The notes under the pieces: generated by a model
Database searches by the model: none
What the model was told of the DNA's origin: nothing
Seen by the model: the letters and a program-made list of their open reading frames with translations, nothing else
Shown: positions 48,832 through 61,999 of the stretch, piece by piece
Layout of the letters: each line of letters opens with the position of its first letter
Numbering within the stretch: the first letter of the stretch is position 1
Source of the DNA: Micropterus salmoides
Lineage: Eukaryota > Chordata > Actinopteri > Centrarchiformes > Centrarchidae
Length of the DNA stretch: 64,000 nucleotides
Assembly: GCF_014851395.1 (NCBI RefSeq)
Contig: NW_024040485.1
Span: forward strand, 19,785,276 to 19,849,275
Direction: 5' to 3'
Made by a program: the position numbers and the translations under genes

Positions 48832-49723
48832 TTTATTTAAACAATATTAGAGCAGACATACAATTACTGAAGCATCACCACAGGCGTTTTTGACACCATT
48901 AATATTTACACAAAATTCACAATGTTTTGTCATAAAAATGGTTTAAAGTGATGAAAATCATATCGCCAACAAGTGTATGAACACTGGATGTCAAAAATTC
49001 TCTGTTAACAGGTGTGACAAAAGGGCACTAGCAAAAGTGTTGTACAATTTGCATTTTGAAGAAGTGAACTCCTGCCTTTCTCTCTCGTAACAGTGAAGTT
49101 TAATGGGGGTGACTGCCCTCTGCTGGCTGATTATTGTCATTCACATTTTTTCATATTCTTGTTAATAGTGACTCCGGTGTGTTGTCAATTGTGGCAGGAT
49201 GTGTTGATCCAAGATGGCCAAGACTCCTGCAACCTCCGCTAGCTGAGCTCAGCTGTTCACCTGCCAGGAAATAAACCTGGCTTCAACAGGCTGCCTCCAT
49301 ATGGCTCAATGCAGGAGATCCTCGCATGAATTTTTTCCTATCAGCAGAGAATGAGTGCACTCCTAACAGAAATATTGTCGGGGTGCTTCTCTGCCAACAC
49401 ACTCAGTCATCCATGTAGTTCACCACATGGTGGCCTGGTTCAGACATCCCAAAAGCATCTTATTGCTGACTTGCATCATCTGTAGACGTGGCGCTAACAC
49501 GGAAGGTTAATTTTTACTGTGAACATGTTTGTGCAAAATATTGTACATTTGTTTTTACAAAAAAAACTTTCACTGAAAGACGTAGGCCAATAGCATGTTA
49601 GATGGGCTGAGTCTCACTGCTAAGATGCTTTTGGGAGCCTGTCTAGACAGGGATCAATGTACAGCAGGATCTTAATAGAGTGGTGCATTGCAGGATTTGT
49701 TTGTCACAGTCCCTTGCCACTGG
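48832..49723 (-). other. Probable 3' UTR of the GRAM-domain gene
   Basis: Minus-strand AATAAA at 48832-48837, about 890 bp downstream of the stop codon at 49724-49726. Only about 340 bp separate it from the distal abhd17a poly(A) signal on the other strand. Confidence 0.5.
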
Positions 49724-52700
49724 CTATGTTTCTTGGTACCTGCAAAAGAAGAGGAAACAGCATGAGTAGAGGTCAGTGGTGGAGGATGTACTTAAGCACT
49801 ATAATGTGAAAATAAAAGTACACGTCTTAACACCAGAAATTTATTTGCTAAATATACTAGTCTTTTTTTTGGCATCTACTGTATAATTAGAATGGCTCTA
49901 ATTATACAGTAGATGTATTAATAAGTAGAATTTTAGTGTATGTGTAGCTCGAAGCAGAGCTAATTTGAAGTACTTTACATACTGTTGGCTAATTTAATAT
50001 TTAACAATGCATCATATTTTATGTTAATCACATTATTTGTATGTAAACTTTTAATCTTTAGGGTATCTATAGCTCTGTAGAAATGTAGTGGGGTAAAAAG
50101 TACAATATTTCCCTTTTGAAATGTGATGGAATAGAAGTTAAAAGTAGCATGAAATGCACATTATTTAAGTAATCACATGCTAAATTCATGTCTTTATAAC
50201 CTTAATCTTTAAGAAATTTAGTATTCATTTAGTATTTCACAACTGTTGAGAAAAACCAGTGCAAAGCATCATCTCAGCATGTGAATTTTTAATGCAGGGG
50301 TGTGACTCTATTGGAACATAATCGGTGATCTTTCATGTTGCTGTCTAACCTGTAGAACTACTCTTAACATGTCTTATCTGCACGTGATTGTTTTTTTTTT
50401 AAGTCGCCAAAACAGGTTTGAGCCATCTCACTTTTTTTCCCATCAGACTTCCTCTTGTGTCTTTCTCCTGACAGGCTGCCTTTTTTCTTTATGCATCAAC
50501 TCACTCTCCGTTGTGCAAAGACAACTCAGTCAGGGCTCCCAAAGAGTTCAGCTGCTCCTCCAGTGCTGTGATCCTCAGCCCGATGTAGACAGCCACCAAG
50601 AGGAGCAATGTCATCCTACAAACACAAAAATGATCTGAATGCTGTTGCTTTCACAAAGAGAAAGTGCGTTGTGCTAAATGAATATAAAGGTGAACAGACG
50701 GCCTAAGATGGGTACATACTGTCATAACAACAAGTGAACATTCTGCGATAACGTTTCTAGAACCGCATCTCAGAGATTAGATACTTCTTTCCTTGCTAGC
50801 TTCCAGCCAATCCAGAAAGTCAACATACCAAAATGTGCCTCTAACCATACAATTCGTAGAACAATTATGCACAAAGCAGTGAGATTAATTTTTAGTACTC
50901 TTTAGTACTCTGTGAAAGTCCCTCATGCTTTAACATCCGTGTCTAACTTCCTGGGGGGCGGGTTGTCTTACAACCTATTCCCATTTACGTGTTTTACACA
51001 GTAATTGGTCAGATGTACACCTGTGTACCAACAGCGGAGTGACAGACAGCGGTGGAAGAAGTATTCAGGATATTCACTTCAGTAAAATAAGTAAATCCAC
51101 AACACAAAACTACTTAATTACAATTAAAAGTCATGCAAGTATAAAACGTAACACTACTCATTTGCAATGATTAAACTCACAGCATCATGTAGATGTAGAA
51201 GAGAACGCTGAGATTCCTTATTTCTCTGAGGAAGTAGAGCGGCGCAACATTCTCAGTGATTCTCCGAAGCCATGATTCAGCTGGTTGAGAGAAAAAACAT
51301 CATGTTATTGTATAATGACACATTTCCTCTATTCCATATTGGTAACAATAGATAGATATTACCATATGGGCACATCTGTTTGTGAGCTGTTACACACACA
51401 CCTCTGTTCTCTTCATCTATTAAGCTGTTTTGACGGGTGGAATTGCTTCTTGTAGGACCTGGAAAACAGTGTCATTATTAAGATGTATCAGTTTAGCGGT
51501 AAAATGTTGAGTATTTGTTTTTTCTCAATTAGAAAAAGTGCCATTTCAAAACTGAAATCATTATGAAAAATTGTCTTCTGCTGGTACAAGAGCCAAACAA
51601 CACAATTATTATGTATTAGCTGGTGATGATTACTCCATTACACGTTTCTCTTTTCCTCTGTCATCTTTATCTCACCTTCACTGGACATCTGAGGAAAGCC
51701 GTTATCAAGAAAAATGTTCTGCTGTCTGCTCAGATCATGATCTGCGCAGTCCTCCAAACTCGAATAACTGGAGCCCTGTAGACAAGGAGAGGCACGCTGA
51801 AGGTAAAAGTCTTTCTCATCTCAAATTATCCACTCATATTCCCTCAACTATGACCAGATGGAACTGAAATTCCTGGTTTGGTTGAGTTAGACAAGCGGCA
51901 AACCTACCAAGTCATGATCAGCTTCATTCTCAGAGGAGGGATGAGTGCTGCTCTCCACCTATTCGAGACAAACACATAAACATCGGTTTAAACTGAACAT
52001 GGCCTTTGTTTAAGAGAGGATGCCTTTATGTGCATGCAAATTAGTGGAGCACATACCTGTTCATGTAAAGAGACAGTTTGGAGGAGTTTGTAACACATCT
52101 CACGGTGCCTCAAAGACACAAATGAGTACTAAAAGAGAAAGAAAAGAGGTCAGAGAAAGGGTTAATCCAGCACAAAACAAACCATGTGTATGTTCAATTT
52201 TAAGGATGTTAATTTTAATTTGTCTTGGCTTGTCATTTTCACAGGACTTTCCCTTCTTCTTATCTCAGTTTCCATCTTTCCTTTTATTGATTTGTAGTTA
52301 ACACTAAAACCACTCGACATATGCGAGTCAATTAATGCGAGTCAATGCGAGTCGAGGAGTTCAATAAGGTGTGTGCCATGTTTCTGAGCCACAAACCCCA
52401 AGAGGTTTTACCACATCACCAAGTACCTTTGGATCCGGATTATGTAGGCATTCAAGTTTAACTGCAGAATTATACTGTACATCCATATGTCAAAATCACA
52501 ATCCAAAGCACTCAGCACAGAAAGTGAAGCAAAATAACAGAACAAAGATAATAAAGAACAATATGTAAGTGCATAGTCTGACCTTCTCTCCAACAGTTTG
52601 AATGGACAACATGGACAAAGCTGAGTTGTATTTCTTCACGTCCCTGACGCTGGACACAGGAATCACCACCTGCAGCATGTTGACAAAATACTTGTTCATT

Positions 52701-55700
52701 TTTTGATGCCATCACAGCCCTGAATAGAAAATTACAGTCATATTACACTTATAGAACATTCTCAGTGTGACCTGAAACATGCAGAACCAAGGTAAAGAAC
52801 CAGCTTGTGATCTTATTCTCTATCCTAAAATAAAATAAAGCCTGACCTCTGGAGATGAAGGTGAATTCCCAGGATAGCTAATGTTAATGTTGACTGCTCC
52901 TTTACAGCTTCTGGGACATGTACACTTAAATGTCTGTTCTGCTGCTAAAGTTACTCCATATTAGTCTAACTGGCCTGAAATGGGATGTTGAATCTAAGAA
53001 AGCCCAAGCAGTGCCACAGCTGTCATTTCAGTGTTAAATCATTTTGTCAGATGAATTAACTGTCACCTCAAGGCGTCTGAGGGCGTTACCTTGGTATCTT
53101 TGAGCAGCACGGATGAGTGGAAACACACATGGTTCTCAGAAACAAAGAGTTTCCCATGATACAGCACCTCTTTCTGCAAGGCACAGGTGAATGCTACAGT
53201 GGAGACACACATAACATGCTCCATTTGAAGTTGTGAGGTAGGTGTTTCTCTAATTTAAACCCCCACCCAGAAGTCTCAACTTCTCCTTCACTGCGGAGCA
53301 TTTGGCAAACAAAGTATTAGGCAGCACTTAATCAGACAAAGTGAAAAAAAGGACACAATGGGATGTCATTTCCATAATCAATACCTATGAATAAGTGACT
53401 CTGGACTTCAGCTCAACTCACAGTGTATCAGGTTCTCCCCCTCAGGAATCTCTTGAAACAGCTTGTGGAAAGTTTTGTTGTGCTTCAGGAAGCTCTTTAA
53501 GGGGAAAAAAGAGAAGTGTTCAAAAATACTCAACTGTTTTGGAGTACACAAGAAGCAGGTTCGGTGTTTGTTATCTGAAATAATTGACTTTAAACCTGCC
53601 ATAATAGATTTTTTGGGGGCACCAGAAACTGTGAACTGTGAACATTGACATATCAACTTGTTGGCAAACGTGTCCAATATGTAATCTATGTAAGTCCAAT
53701 ATTCATTCTCTTTAACTGTGGCTCTACTCTACCACCTTCTGAGGTAAATATCTGGCACCTAAGCTGCTAATTGCTTCACAGCGCTCACAAGGTGGTCTCC
53801 AACTGTGTCTGTCTGCTGGATTTTAGAGGCTTTTTTGGTGAAAACAGCTGGCTGCTGCTGTGGCTGAAACAACCCCATGAGAGAGGGGATAGTGAACTAA
53901 TAGTAAACTAAAAGTGAAACTAAAAAGTTGCAGGCTGGACAGCTAAACAATGAGCTGCGACTCACCATAAAGCTTCTTAAACCTGAGGAGAGCTGCTGAT
54001 TCAGGTGCTAATTCTCTGTAAGTTCAAGTGACCCCTCTCACATATCATATTTTCACATTGTCATGTAATTTATTACATTGTTATTACCGTAAAACTTCAA
54101 TTAATAGAGTCCCAAATACCCGCCTACCCCGTTTACTGGCCTGGTGTGGGAACACATTTTGACAAATAAATGCCTGCCTCAATTTAACGCCTGGTCTAAT
54201 TTTTATAGAAGTTCTTTGGATGTATAAAACCACTTAAACGCGGGGTATGCATTAGCTGCTAAATATTAATGTTTTCACATATGATCTATATGTCAGTATG
54301 GACATGCTTACACATCCTTAGATCAGTTAGATTCTCCACAATTCAATCGTTCAGTTCACTTAAGGGAAACAACAAGCTCTAGTTCTTATAGATTTAGATT
54401 TAGCCCACCGGTGTAACCTGCCTGGTACAGGAGAGGAAAGGAAAAAAAGTGATGACTGCCGTTACCTTTGAAGCGCTCGTTAAGTCCGAATTAGTCCATT
54501 CCTTGAATATTTATATTCCTTTAGTCTGTAAGGGTCCACCGGTCAAAGGAATCAAAACAGTTTTTCATAAAAATTAATCCAAGTTGTGAATCCTGTCATG
54601 TGAAGTCCATCGCTCTCTGTCTGCTAACTTCTCTCATCCTGGACCATGTTGTTGTCTGATGTTACTTTAGAATAAAAGCGTACTGGCTGTCTGTCGGACC
54701 TACATCAAATGAATGACGTGTAGGCCTATTTGATATTATTCGATACTTTTTTATACAAGTATTATTCTGTTTGAAATAAATAAACTGTTTCATAGTAGTT
54801 TCAGTTTTGTGCAAAAGGAATTAAAGGCCTATATGGGACGCCTGTCTCAAATAAAGGCAGGGTCAATTCAGTGATTTTAGCAATTAAAAGCCTGGGCCAT
54901 TATTCAAAGTTTTACGGTATAAAAGATATTGATTTAAGTAATAGCCCTGTGCTGCACAGAAAATATGATAATACATGAGTGTTGCAGGGAACAGGAAGGA
55001 GCAGGACTAACATTATTTTTGATGAGCCCATTTGATCGCTGAAGGGTCTCCTCTGCTATGGACTGCTCCCTGAGGACGCAAACAGGACAAATGCATCACA
55101 CTAACACAAATGAGATAAGGATGTTATCAGGACTTTGTCTAGGTACAAGTTTAAAGTTTTAAGCCTCCTCCTACTCATTTTTTTCTTAATCTCAGTGTAG
55201 TTTACCTGAGGGAAATGTTGGAGTTGAGGCTGTGACTTAGCTGATGACTCTCCAGTCGGGCATCGTCCAAACTCTTTCTAGATTTCTTACTACTAAACCT
55301 GTCGCTGCCTGTTTTTCCACCAAGGGGCCCAACTCCATCTGGAGACCTGTCCCAAGAGATGAATGTCAGACTGATGAGCCAGCTTTTATTTGACCGAGAC
55401 AGGTGGGAAAGGTATAGAACAACATAAAATAAAGAAATCACAAAGATAAATGGACACTACGGAGAGGGAACATCAGGAAATGTGTTAGATTTCAGAGCTC
55501 ACAGAGTGGATGAAAACAACTTCTGCATGCTGATGGTAAATCTCTCATTATCTTCACTATCAGTGTTTTTCATCGAGTCTGGTTTTCCACAGAGATTAAT
55601 GTAGTTCATTCAAAGACACAAAAAATGTCTTACACAAGGCATCAACAAAATATATTTTCATATTGATAAATAGGTAGGCTAATAGAAGTGCTAATAGAAG

Positions 55701-56041
55701 TGAATATATTATTCTTTTTTGTTAGTGAATCCAATCTAATATCAGTTTGAATAGTTCATTTATATGAAAGCAGAGGTTCTGCCTATTAGACCTGTGTTTA
55801 GTCTGCAGTCTCTGGACAACAGCCTGGTTTCACTTAACCAGCGGCTACAAAAACTGCGACACAACAAGAGCATTGTGCACACCTGCTGCTTGGAGTGACT
55901 TATTTACAGTATATTGTAAAATTTAAACAAAATCTAATGTAGGACGTAAAAAAAAAAGGAACAGAGAGGGTAAAAAGGACAGTAAAATATGTATACTCAC
56001 ACAGAACTGTCCAGTGAGAATCTCCTGTTTTTGAGGCTCAT
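49724..56041 (-). CDS. GRAM domain-containing protein, GRAMD2-like (13 coding exons)
   Basis: Membrane protein of the GRAMD2 group; mammalian members tether endoplasmic reticulum to plasma membrane, with the GRAM domain binding phosphoinositides. Exons in coding order: 56041-56001, 55346-55206, 55069-55012, 53494-53422, 53193-53090, 52669-52583, 52128-52057, 51958-51908, 51775-51676, 51458-51402, 51280-51181, 50615-50505, 49739-49724. Junctions are GT-AG with matching phases: 1,011 nt, 336 residues. A basic/Ser-rich N-terminus (SSKKSRKSLDDARL) precedes the GRAM domain at about 85-190 (FHKLFQEIPEGE, CALQKEVLYHGKLFVSENHV, VVIPVSSVRDVKK, YSFVSLRHREMCYKLL). An acidic Ser-rich linker follows, then one TM helix (about 284-308) and a short C-terminus with a LEEQL heptad. 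There is no VASt/StART-like domain, so it is not GRAMD1. I cannot separate GRAMD2A from 2B paralogues. The last junction is optional: reading through the donor at 50505 meets TGA at once, ending ...NGE instead of ...NGEYQET. Confidence 0.92.
49776..50165 (+). repeat. Dispersed percomorph repeat family C
   Basis: Starts near AGTGGTGGAGGATGTACTT and ends near TAGCATGAAATGCA. Internal strings such as GTAGTGGGGTAAAAAGTACA and ATATTTCCC match a repeat familiar from many percomorph genomes. It lies in the last intron of the GRAM-domain gene and contains a perfect hairpin (49873-49915). Confidence 0.55.
49873..49915 (+). repeat. Perfect 19-bp-stem hairpin
   Basis: CATCTACTGTATAATTAGA (49873-49891), loop ATGGC, then its exact reverse complement (49897-49915). 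Nineteen paired bases without mismatch are far beyond chance in a window this size. It sits inside repeat family C. Confidence 0.9.
51050..51172 (+). repeat. Partial second copy of repeat family C
   Basis: AGCGGTGGAAGAAGTATTC followed by a diverged AGTAAA/AAAGT-rich stretch, matching the beginning of the element at 49776. It is truncated just before the exon at 51181. Confidence 0.45.
54085..54919 (+). mobile_element. Non-autonomous DNA transposon in the GRAM-gene intron
   Basis: An 835-bp segment with inverted termini TACCGTAAAACTTCAATTAAT and, on the other strand, TACCGTAAAACTTTGAATAAT. No transposase frame. The superfamily is uncertain; no clean target duplication is visible. It lies between exons 55012 and 53494. 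Confidence 0.65.
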
Positions 56042-56231
56042 GATGCAAAATACACACTCATCCAATCCAACTCATGCACTCACTACACGTGCACACACAC
56101 AAACACACACGCACACACACACTTTCAGACATGCAGTGCAAGTCGATATCCTGAATCCTCCTTAAACTAAGTCTGAAGGCAAAAAAATAGCATAGTCTAC
56201 TTTCAGAATTGGCTTCTTATTGTTAAGTCAA

Positions 56232-56279
56232 CCAATCACATGTAAGAGGTGGAGATTTTCACAAAGAGCGAACCAATCA
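56232..56279 (-). promoter_or_regulatory. Paired inverted CCAAT boxes upstream of the GRAM gene
   Basis: CCAATCA occurs at 56232-56238 and 56273-56279, 41 bp apart and about 190-240 bp upstream of the start codon. Relative to the gene they read TGATTGG, the usual NF-Y orientation, and the spacing is close to four helical turns. No TATA box is seen. The promoter assignment is inferred. Confidence 0.45.
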
Positions 56280-56284
56280 GGGGA

Positions 56285-59200
56285 AGCAGGTGAACAGACC
56301 ACATTGTCCGCACAGCGTCTGCTCCTCGTGGCATCATTCGCTGTGGGTAGTAATATCTACACAGGTATGTAGAAAAAAGCCCTCCTGCGTTTGAGACAAT
56401 TAAGCCTGTTATACCGTCTGCTGCCGCCCAACCTGCTCACCCTGCATGGCACGACAGTTTAAATCGATAAAAAGCTTTACACAGATTTCGTCATTGTAGC
56501 CTTCCTAACTGTAAAAAAGAACAGACATACTATGTAAAGCTCCACAAACATTACATTCAAAATTCTTATAGCTTTTAAAGATAAGCTACATCAAAAATGT
56601 ACAAAAAAAAAAGAAAAAAAAAGAAAAAAGAAAAAATACTTTATATACATACTTTTACTTCTTTATTCTTAGTCTAATCATCATAATTTACTACACACTA
56701 GTCTTTTAGCACACCCTTATGGTATGCAACTCTGAATTTCACTGCACATGTGCCAAGTAAACAAAATGCAGCACATACTGCATCAAATACAGTTGGGTCT
56801 AACTGTAGGATAAGCTCACACCCAATATTGTGAATCATTTTTTTGTTGTGATTTCTGCTACCATGACCTGATCATCTTACAGTTCCATATAATTATGTTG
56901 TCACAAACTGCGAATACAAAAAGCCCTTTTCTAGGAAGACATTGACATGTCACAGCAGGAAAAGCACAAGCATAAGTTATCCAATTAATGATGGCTTACC
57001 TTGACATTGAAATAAACTGTGCCATTGTTTATGTTATTAGTTACGTGTCACTTCTATGACATGTCTGCTGTGAAAAAAAATCCTATAGAAAATATATATT
57101 TGAAATTTAGAAATCTCTTAATTTTGGTCTTTGAGTTCAATAAAAGAAAATAATAAATAATGAGGTGTACATAATTGCATTTTCTATTATATATGGGAAA
57201 ACACTTTCTTTTTATGCTGTGATGTGTTCATAGGCACAGTCACTGTATGTAAACCTTGGGTAGTACTATACTGTGCAGTACAAAAACACCACCATGTCAG
57301 AGGTTATTCAGATAGAAGTTATTTTCATTTTGTATAGTATATGAAAGGCTACTCAGGTGGGGTGATTTTTTTTGTCCAGCTGCCTACACTGTGACACCAC
57401 AGGTGATCATATGATTGCATGGTGTCATTCCAGATGTTGGCTCTCATCCCTCCCCCATACCCTCACCTTTCCTACACCTTTGCCTCTGCATGTAGCTCAG
57501 AGTGCTGTGCTGCCCCATGTCCATGTATTCCGATTTGAAACAAAGACTTCAGTAACCTCTGAATAAGTCAGTGTTGCCAATTGGTAGGCCTAATGAGTTT
57601 TGAGTGCTGGTACTTTCCACAATAATAATAGTTTTAGTTCAAATATTGTGCCAGATGTAACAACACGCATCACTAATCTATATTCGCGATCCAAATGAAA
57701 AATGCAAATGTGCTGCCTTTTCAGGTACAGGAAATGTATAACCTCAGAAAACATTTTTTAGTGACGTTTTATAATCTTGTTCTCATTATCTCGTTGTGCT
57801 TGCTTTTCAGAATAATTGAAGGCACCGATGCTATTTCAAAAGCTTATAATCAGTCTATAGTCACTTTATTTGTGTTTGTGTCCTGTACATAAAAAGAGAG
57901 CAGTGTAGATTAGTGATGGGAATTTTTAAAGATGTTAATTCTAACCTCACACATACAATAATGAATTAGCCTTGCAGAACTACTGTCAGTTCTTCAGGGT
58001 TAATTTTTGTATTGACATGATGAATTGAACTTCACTTAATGCACATGTGTGGCACAATACACTATACACTGATGCCAGCATTTCAGATAATTATGTTTAG
58101 TGCTCAGAAGGTGTTCGGAGTAATAGCAGTTCAGTGTCACAATGACTTTTGGGACTTGCCTTTGTGTGAATAAACACTTCCTCATATAGGTGAGTGAGAT
58201 TGATTTCATTATTAACTACAGTTAAAGGTGTGAAGTTACTGGCCCTGTCTCAACACGTCTCAAGAAGGAAATACTGCAGTCACATTCAGTCTTCAGCGAT
58301 AAGAGACACATAATAGGCTACTTGTCAGGTGTGGCAGCTCTTCTTATCAATAGACAGAAACAATGAGGAGCACGCGCTGACATGCTGTACGTGAACTTTA
58401 CTCAGGCAAAGGTCTATTCTATATCTTCTATATCTTGCATGTGGTAGCTATGCTAAGATCAGATGGATCCAGAGTGAGTTTCTTTATTAGTGCATTACAG
58501 CTGATTATATCTCCCTCTACTAAAAACACACGCTATCAGTGACAATAGGAGCAACATTCCTGTCTTTGAATAAAGTTATCCTCCCTTCCCTGTTCCTATA
58601 GCTATACGTGTGAGCAGTGTTCAAACAGTGATCGAACAGACTGCAAACATTTCATATCAAATCATAAAACTAAAACTTAAAGCTAATGAGTGAACCTTTA
58701 AGGAATAGTTTGACTTTCTGTTGAAAATACCAGTTTGCTTTCTTGCCAAAAGGTATGCTAAATATAAAGCTAGCGCCAGCAATCATACACCTTTTATAGC
58801 TTACATTATATTTTGTTTGTTTAATCCATATAAAAACCAAAGTGGCATGTTGTGGTTTTACAGGTGGTTATGTGGCTAATTTTGTTACCTTTGGAAACAG
58901 CTTAGCTGTGCTAGTTGTTCCTCCAATGTTTCCAGTTTTTCCTCGCCAAATTCTGTTGTTCATCGTAATTAAAACCAAATAGGGATTTATATTGAATGTA
59001 TCACAGTGTTTTAATCCTTACATGACTGTTGTTAACATGGGAATCTTTCCCATCTCTACCATCCATCCCATATGATATGAATGTGGTATGATCCTGCCTC
59101 TGTCCTGTATTACTGTAATGCTACAGCAGAACTGAATGCAACTTAATTTTGTGGAGAAAAACCCCCTGAGGATTCTTTGTGCACTCTGATTGCAGAAAAG

Positions 59201-59395
59201 AAGGTCAAACTAAATTTCTAGGTGTAATTTTGTGCAGTGTATTTAGAGAAAACTGGGTGCAGCGACAGGAGTGCATTTCAGATTGGAGTTTCTTTGGACC
59301 CATCTAGTGGACAAGGAGTGAATAACCAAAAAAGAAAAGGCAAAAGACCCCCCACAGGAATCAAGCAGCTCATTGTGCTGTATATCCAATCATCC
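56285..59395. other. Intergenic DNA between the GRAM gene and ptprs
   Basis: AT-rich sequence with an A-rich run at about 56,590-56,640 and repeat family A (inverted) at 58,690-58,990. The small reading frames have no recognisable similarity. I see nothing else in it. Confidence 0.5.
58690..58990 (-). repeat. Dispersed repeat family A, copy 3 (inverted)
   Basis: TTGTTTGTTTAATCCATATA and AAAACCAAAGT are the reverse complement of the start of the copy at 32574. A GGTTTTACAGGTGGTTATGTG block familiar from this percomorph repeat follows. Confidence 0.55.
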
Positions 59396-59399
59396 TGCC

Positions 59400-61999
59400 T
59401 TTAATACAAAGTCAAGATACAATATCTACATCCATGATTTGAAAGGAAAGAACAGGTACATAAGTGAGGGGGATGGCGTCATCAGAGCTGGCCCTCAACA
59501 CGTTTCATATTATGTTTCGTGTGTGCCTTTTATAGTTCTCTTGACACATTAATCATTAGAAATAGAAGGAATAACATATTTCATATATGTCACACACTGT
59601 CAGCACTTCTGCACCACACATAAATTTCATATCAGAATAATTTTAGATTCAAACAATAACTTTTTGAGTGTGTTTGTGTATGTGTGTGCGTGTGTGTAGC
59701 TGGGCGATTCTTTACCCATTCTCTGTCAAAAATACACTTGCTACCATGTGCTTTCCAGCAAACTAAATACCAACAGCTTATCTGAGGTTTTCACCAACAA
59801 GTCTGCTCTATATGTTTAATTTCTCTGATGCCCTTAAACCTATCACGGCGGGGTGGATCATACCTCTGTTGCTTTGATCGCACCAATGCTTTGCTATAGA
59901 GGTTGAGTAAGGGAGGGGATCAAAAGGGCATCACTGTAAACTTAATCTAGGTCTGCCTCTAATGTACATCTCTAGTTAACTAGTCGGACATCAGTAATCA
60001 GTATCAAATAGCACCCTACACAGAGGGCATACTTTATAATAACAAAAGCAAATAAAAAAGCACCAAAACTGACCATTAAAAATAAACAAACAGTGACAAT
60101 ATCATACGTTAACATTGGCTCGCCAAAGAAACAAGTGAACAACAGCTTATTGGTTATAGTTGCTAGATATCCCAAATAAATAAATTAAAAACATACATGA
60201 AAAGTAACAAAATAGAATAATAAATATCTTTAAAAAAAATCATATGAAATAAATATGACAAAGTGAACAATAACAATAAGGCTTTTTTTTGCAACAATAA
60301 GAACTACATCACATCCAATCCCACGTTATATCTTGTGCTCAGACGTATGTAACCGTACTGTATAGGACTCCAATGACAGACTGTATGTACAAAATCCGTG
60401 AAATCGCCCCAGATGTCTGATACACTGGAACATTGATGTGCTCTTCAATCACCACGTGGGACCAATCATGATTATTTGTCAAATTAAAGAAAAAGATATA
60501 TATCGATATCAAGGACTTGTGCAGTTGTACTGGAGAGGACAGAGGACACCAGTCGGTTAAGTTGGGATGTTCTGTACAGTGTGATTTAGGAGCAGAGAAT
60601 TTTAATGGCGTTCATATGGAGGTGGCACAGTTGGGTGAGGGGAGAGGACCATTTGCGCTGAATGTTTTTCGGGATTTCTCTCATTATCTTTCAGTAGCCT
60701 TAAATACATAACAATAATAATAATAATAATATAATAATAATAATAATAGACTGATTTAACTGCAAAGTGATGCAATTCAAGTAGGTTAGCTTCAGAGGAG
60801 GAGGATGATAAGGAAACAAACTTTCATCCTCAGTTTCAGATACTGTATGACAATAAAAGTTTAGCAAACAACGCGTGAACATTAAGCAGCATGTTAAAAA
60901 ACAAGAAATATGTCAGCATAAGGCAAGGACGTACAGTAAAAACACAAAGATTATGCCTGCAGAAATGAGCTGAGCATCTTTTTCAGTAAGCCACTGCTGA
61001 ACTGACACAATGAGGTTGACATCAAGAGGAGCCGAGCTGGAGGATGGACAAGGACTACAGCAAACCGCAAGCAAGCTTTTTTGAATGAAGAACGTACTGG
61101 ACTACAAATCTCAGCCCAGGTGAAGATATGACGGGCTCTAAATCACTGTTCTGAGGCCAGCTGTTACTCAGTGAGGACAGGGTTTGGGAGTGTGAACTGA
61201 TCCTTGGCCAGCGTGTTAGTCTCTAGTCTGACTTTATGTTTTGCTGGATAAAAGAGGGAGCCATCTCTCCTTGTAGGCCACAGTTCATGTTCACGCTGCA
61301 TGGTTTCTCTTGGCACTGTTCATCAGGTAAATGAGCATCCACATGCTTCTCCATCAATCCTCAGTGTGGTGAGTCCACACTGTAGGCTTCAGCCCAGGCA
61401 TAACCTAGGCGTCTGTTTTAAACTAGAATCAGAACCACCTGTGGTAGCAGTGGACACCTTTGAAATAGACTCACGGACACATAGAAATGTTCACCTTTGC
61501 ACTTTGTAACCCCTTAGTACACCAAACCAATAGATACAAAGTTGAGGATAAAAAGCCCATTTAGGGTGCAGCAAATATCCAGGCTCTTTGTGTTTTTTTT
61601 GTATTTTTTTTTTGTTTTTGTTTTTTATACACATATAGTATCATAATTCCTGTTCAGAAGCCGTTTGTATTTCACTGGTTCATATTGGGGATAGCTGACC
61701 ACAACACACATGTAATATATGTCCTTCACACTGGAACACTGAGGTAAGTATATGGATTACACATGGACAGTCTCCACACCCACCAGCTCCTCAGAGAAAC
61801 TCCTGATGAGTGTGGATGCTGTTAGACACAGATTTCTTGTTGCTTTTTGTCCTTGTTGGTGTTGAATTCATCTTTGAGTCTTGCTCCCAAAAAAAAGCTT
61901 TAATGTTCATGTTATTTCAGGACGTCTTTCTCTTGCTTCACTTGTTGGTTTGTTTGTGGACCTCAAAGCAGAAAGATTTAGGGATGGTCGTCTCTTCGT
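59400..61999 (-). other. ptprs: Probable ptprs 3' UTR
   Basis: About 2.6 kb downstream of the ptprs stop codon. A minus-strand ATTAAA at 59400-59405 is a candidate poly(A) signal. Includes an (AAT)n run at 60,712-60,749. No other gene is visible. The end is uncertain. Confidence 0.35.
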
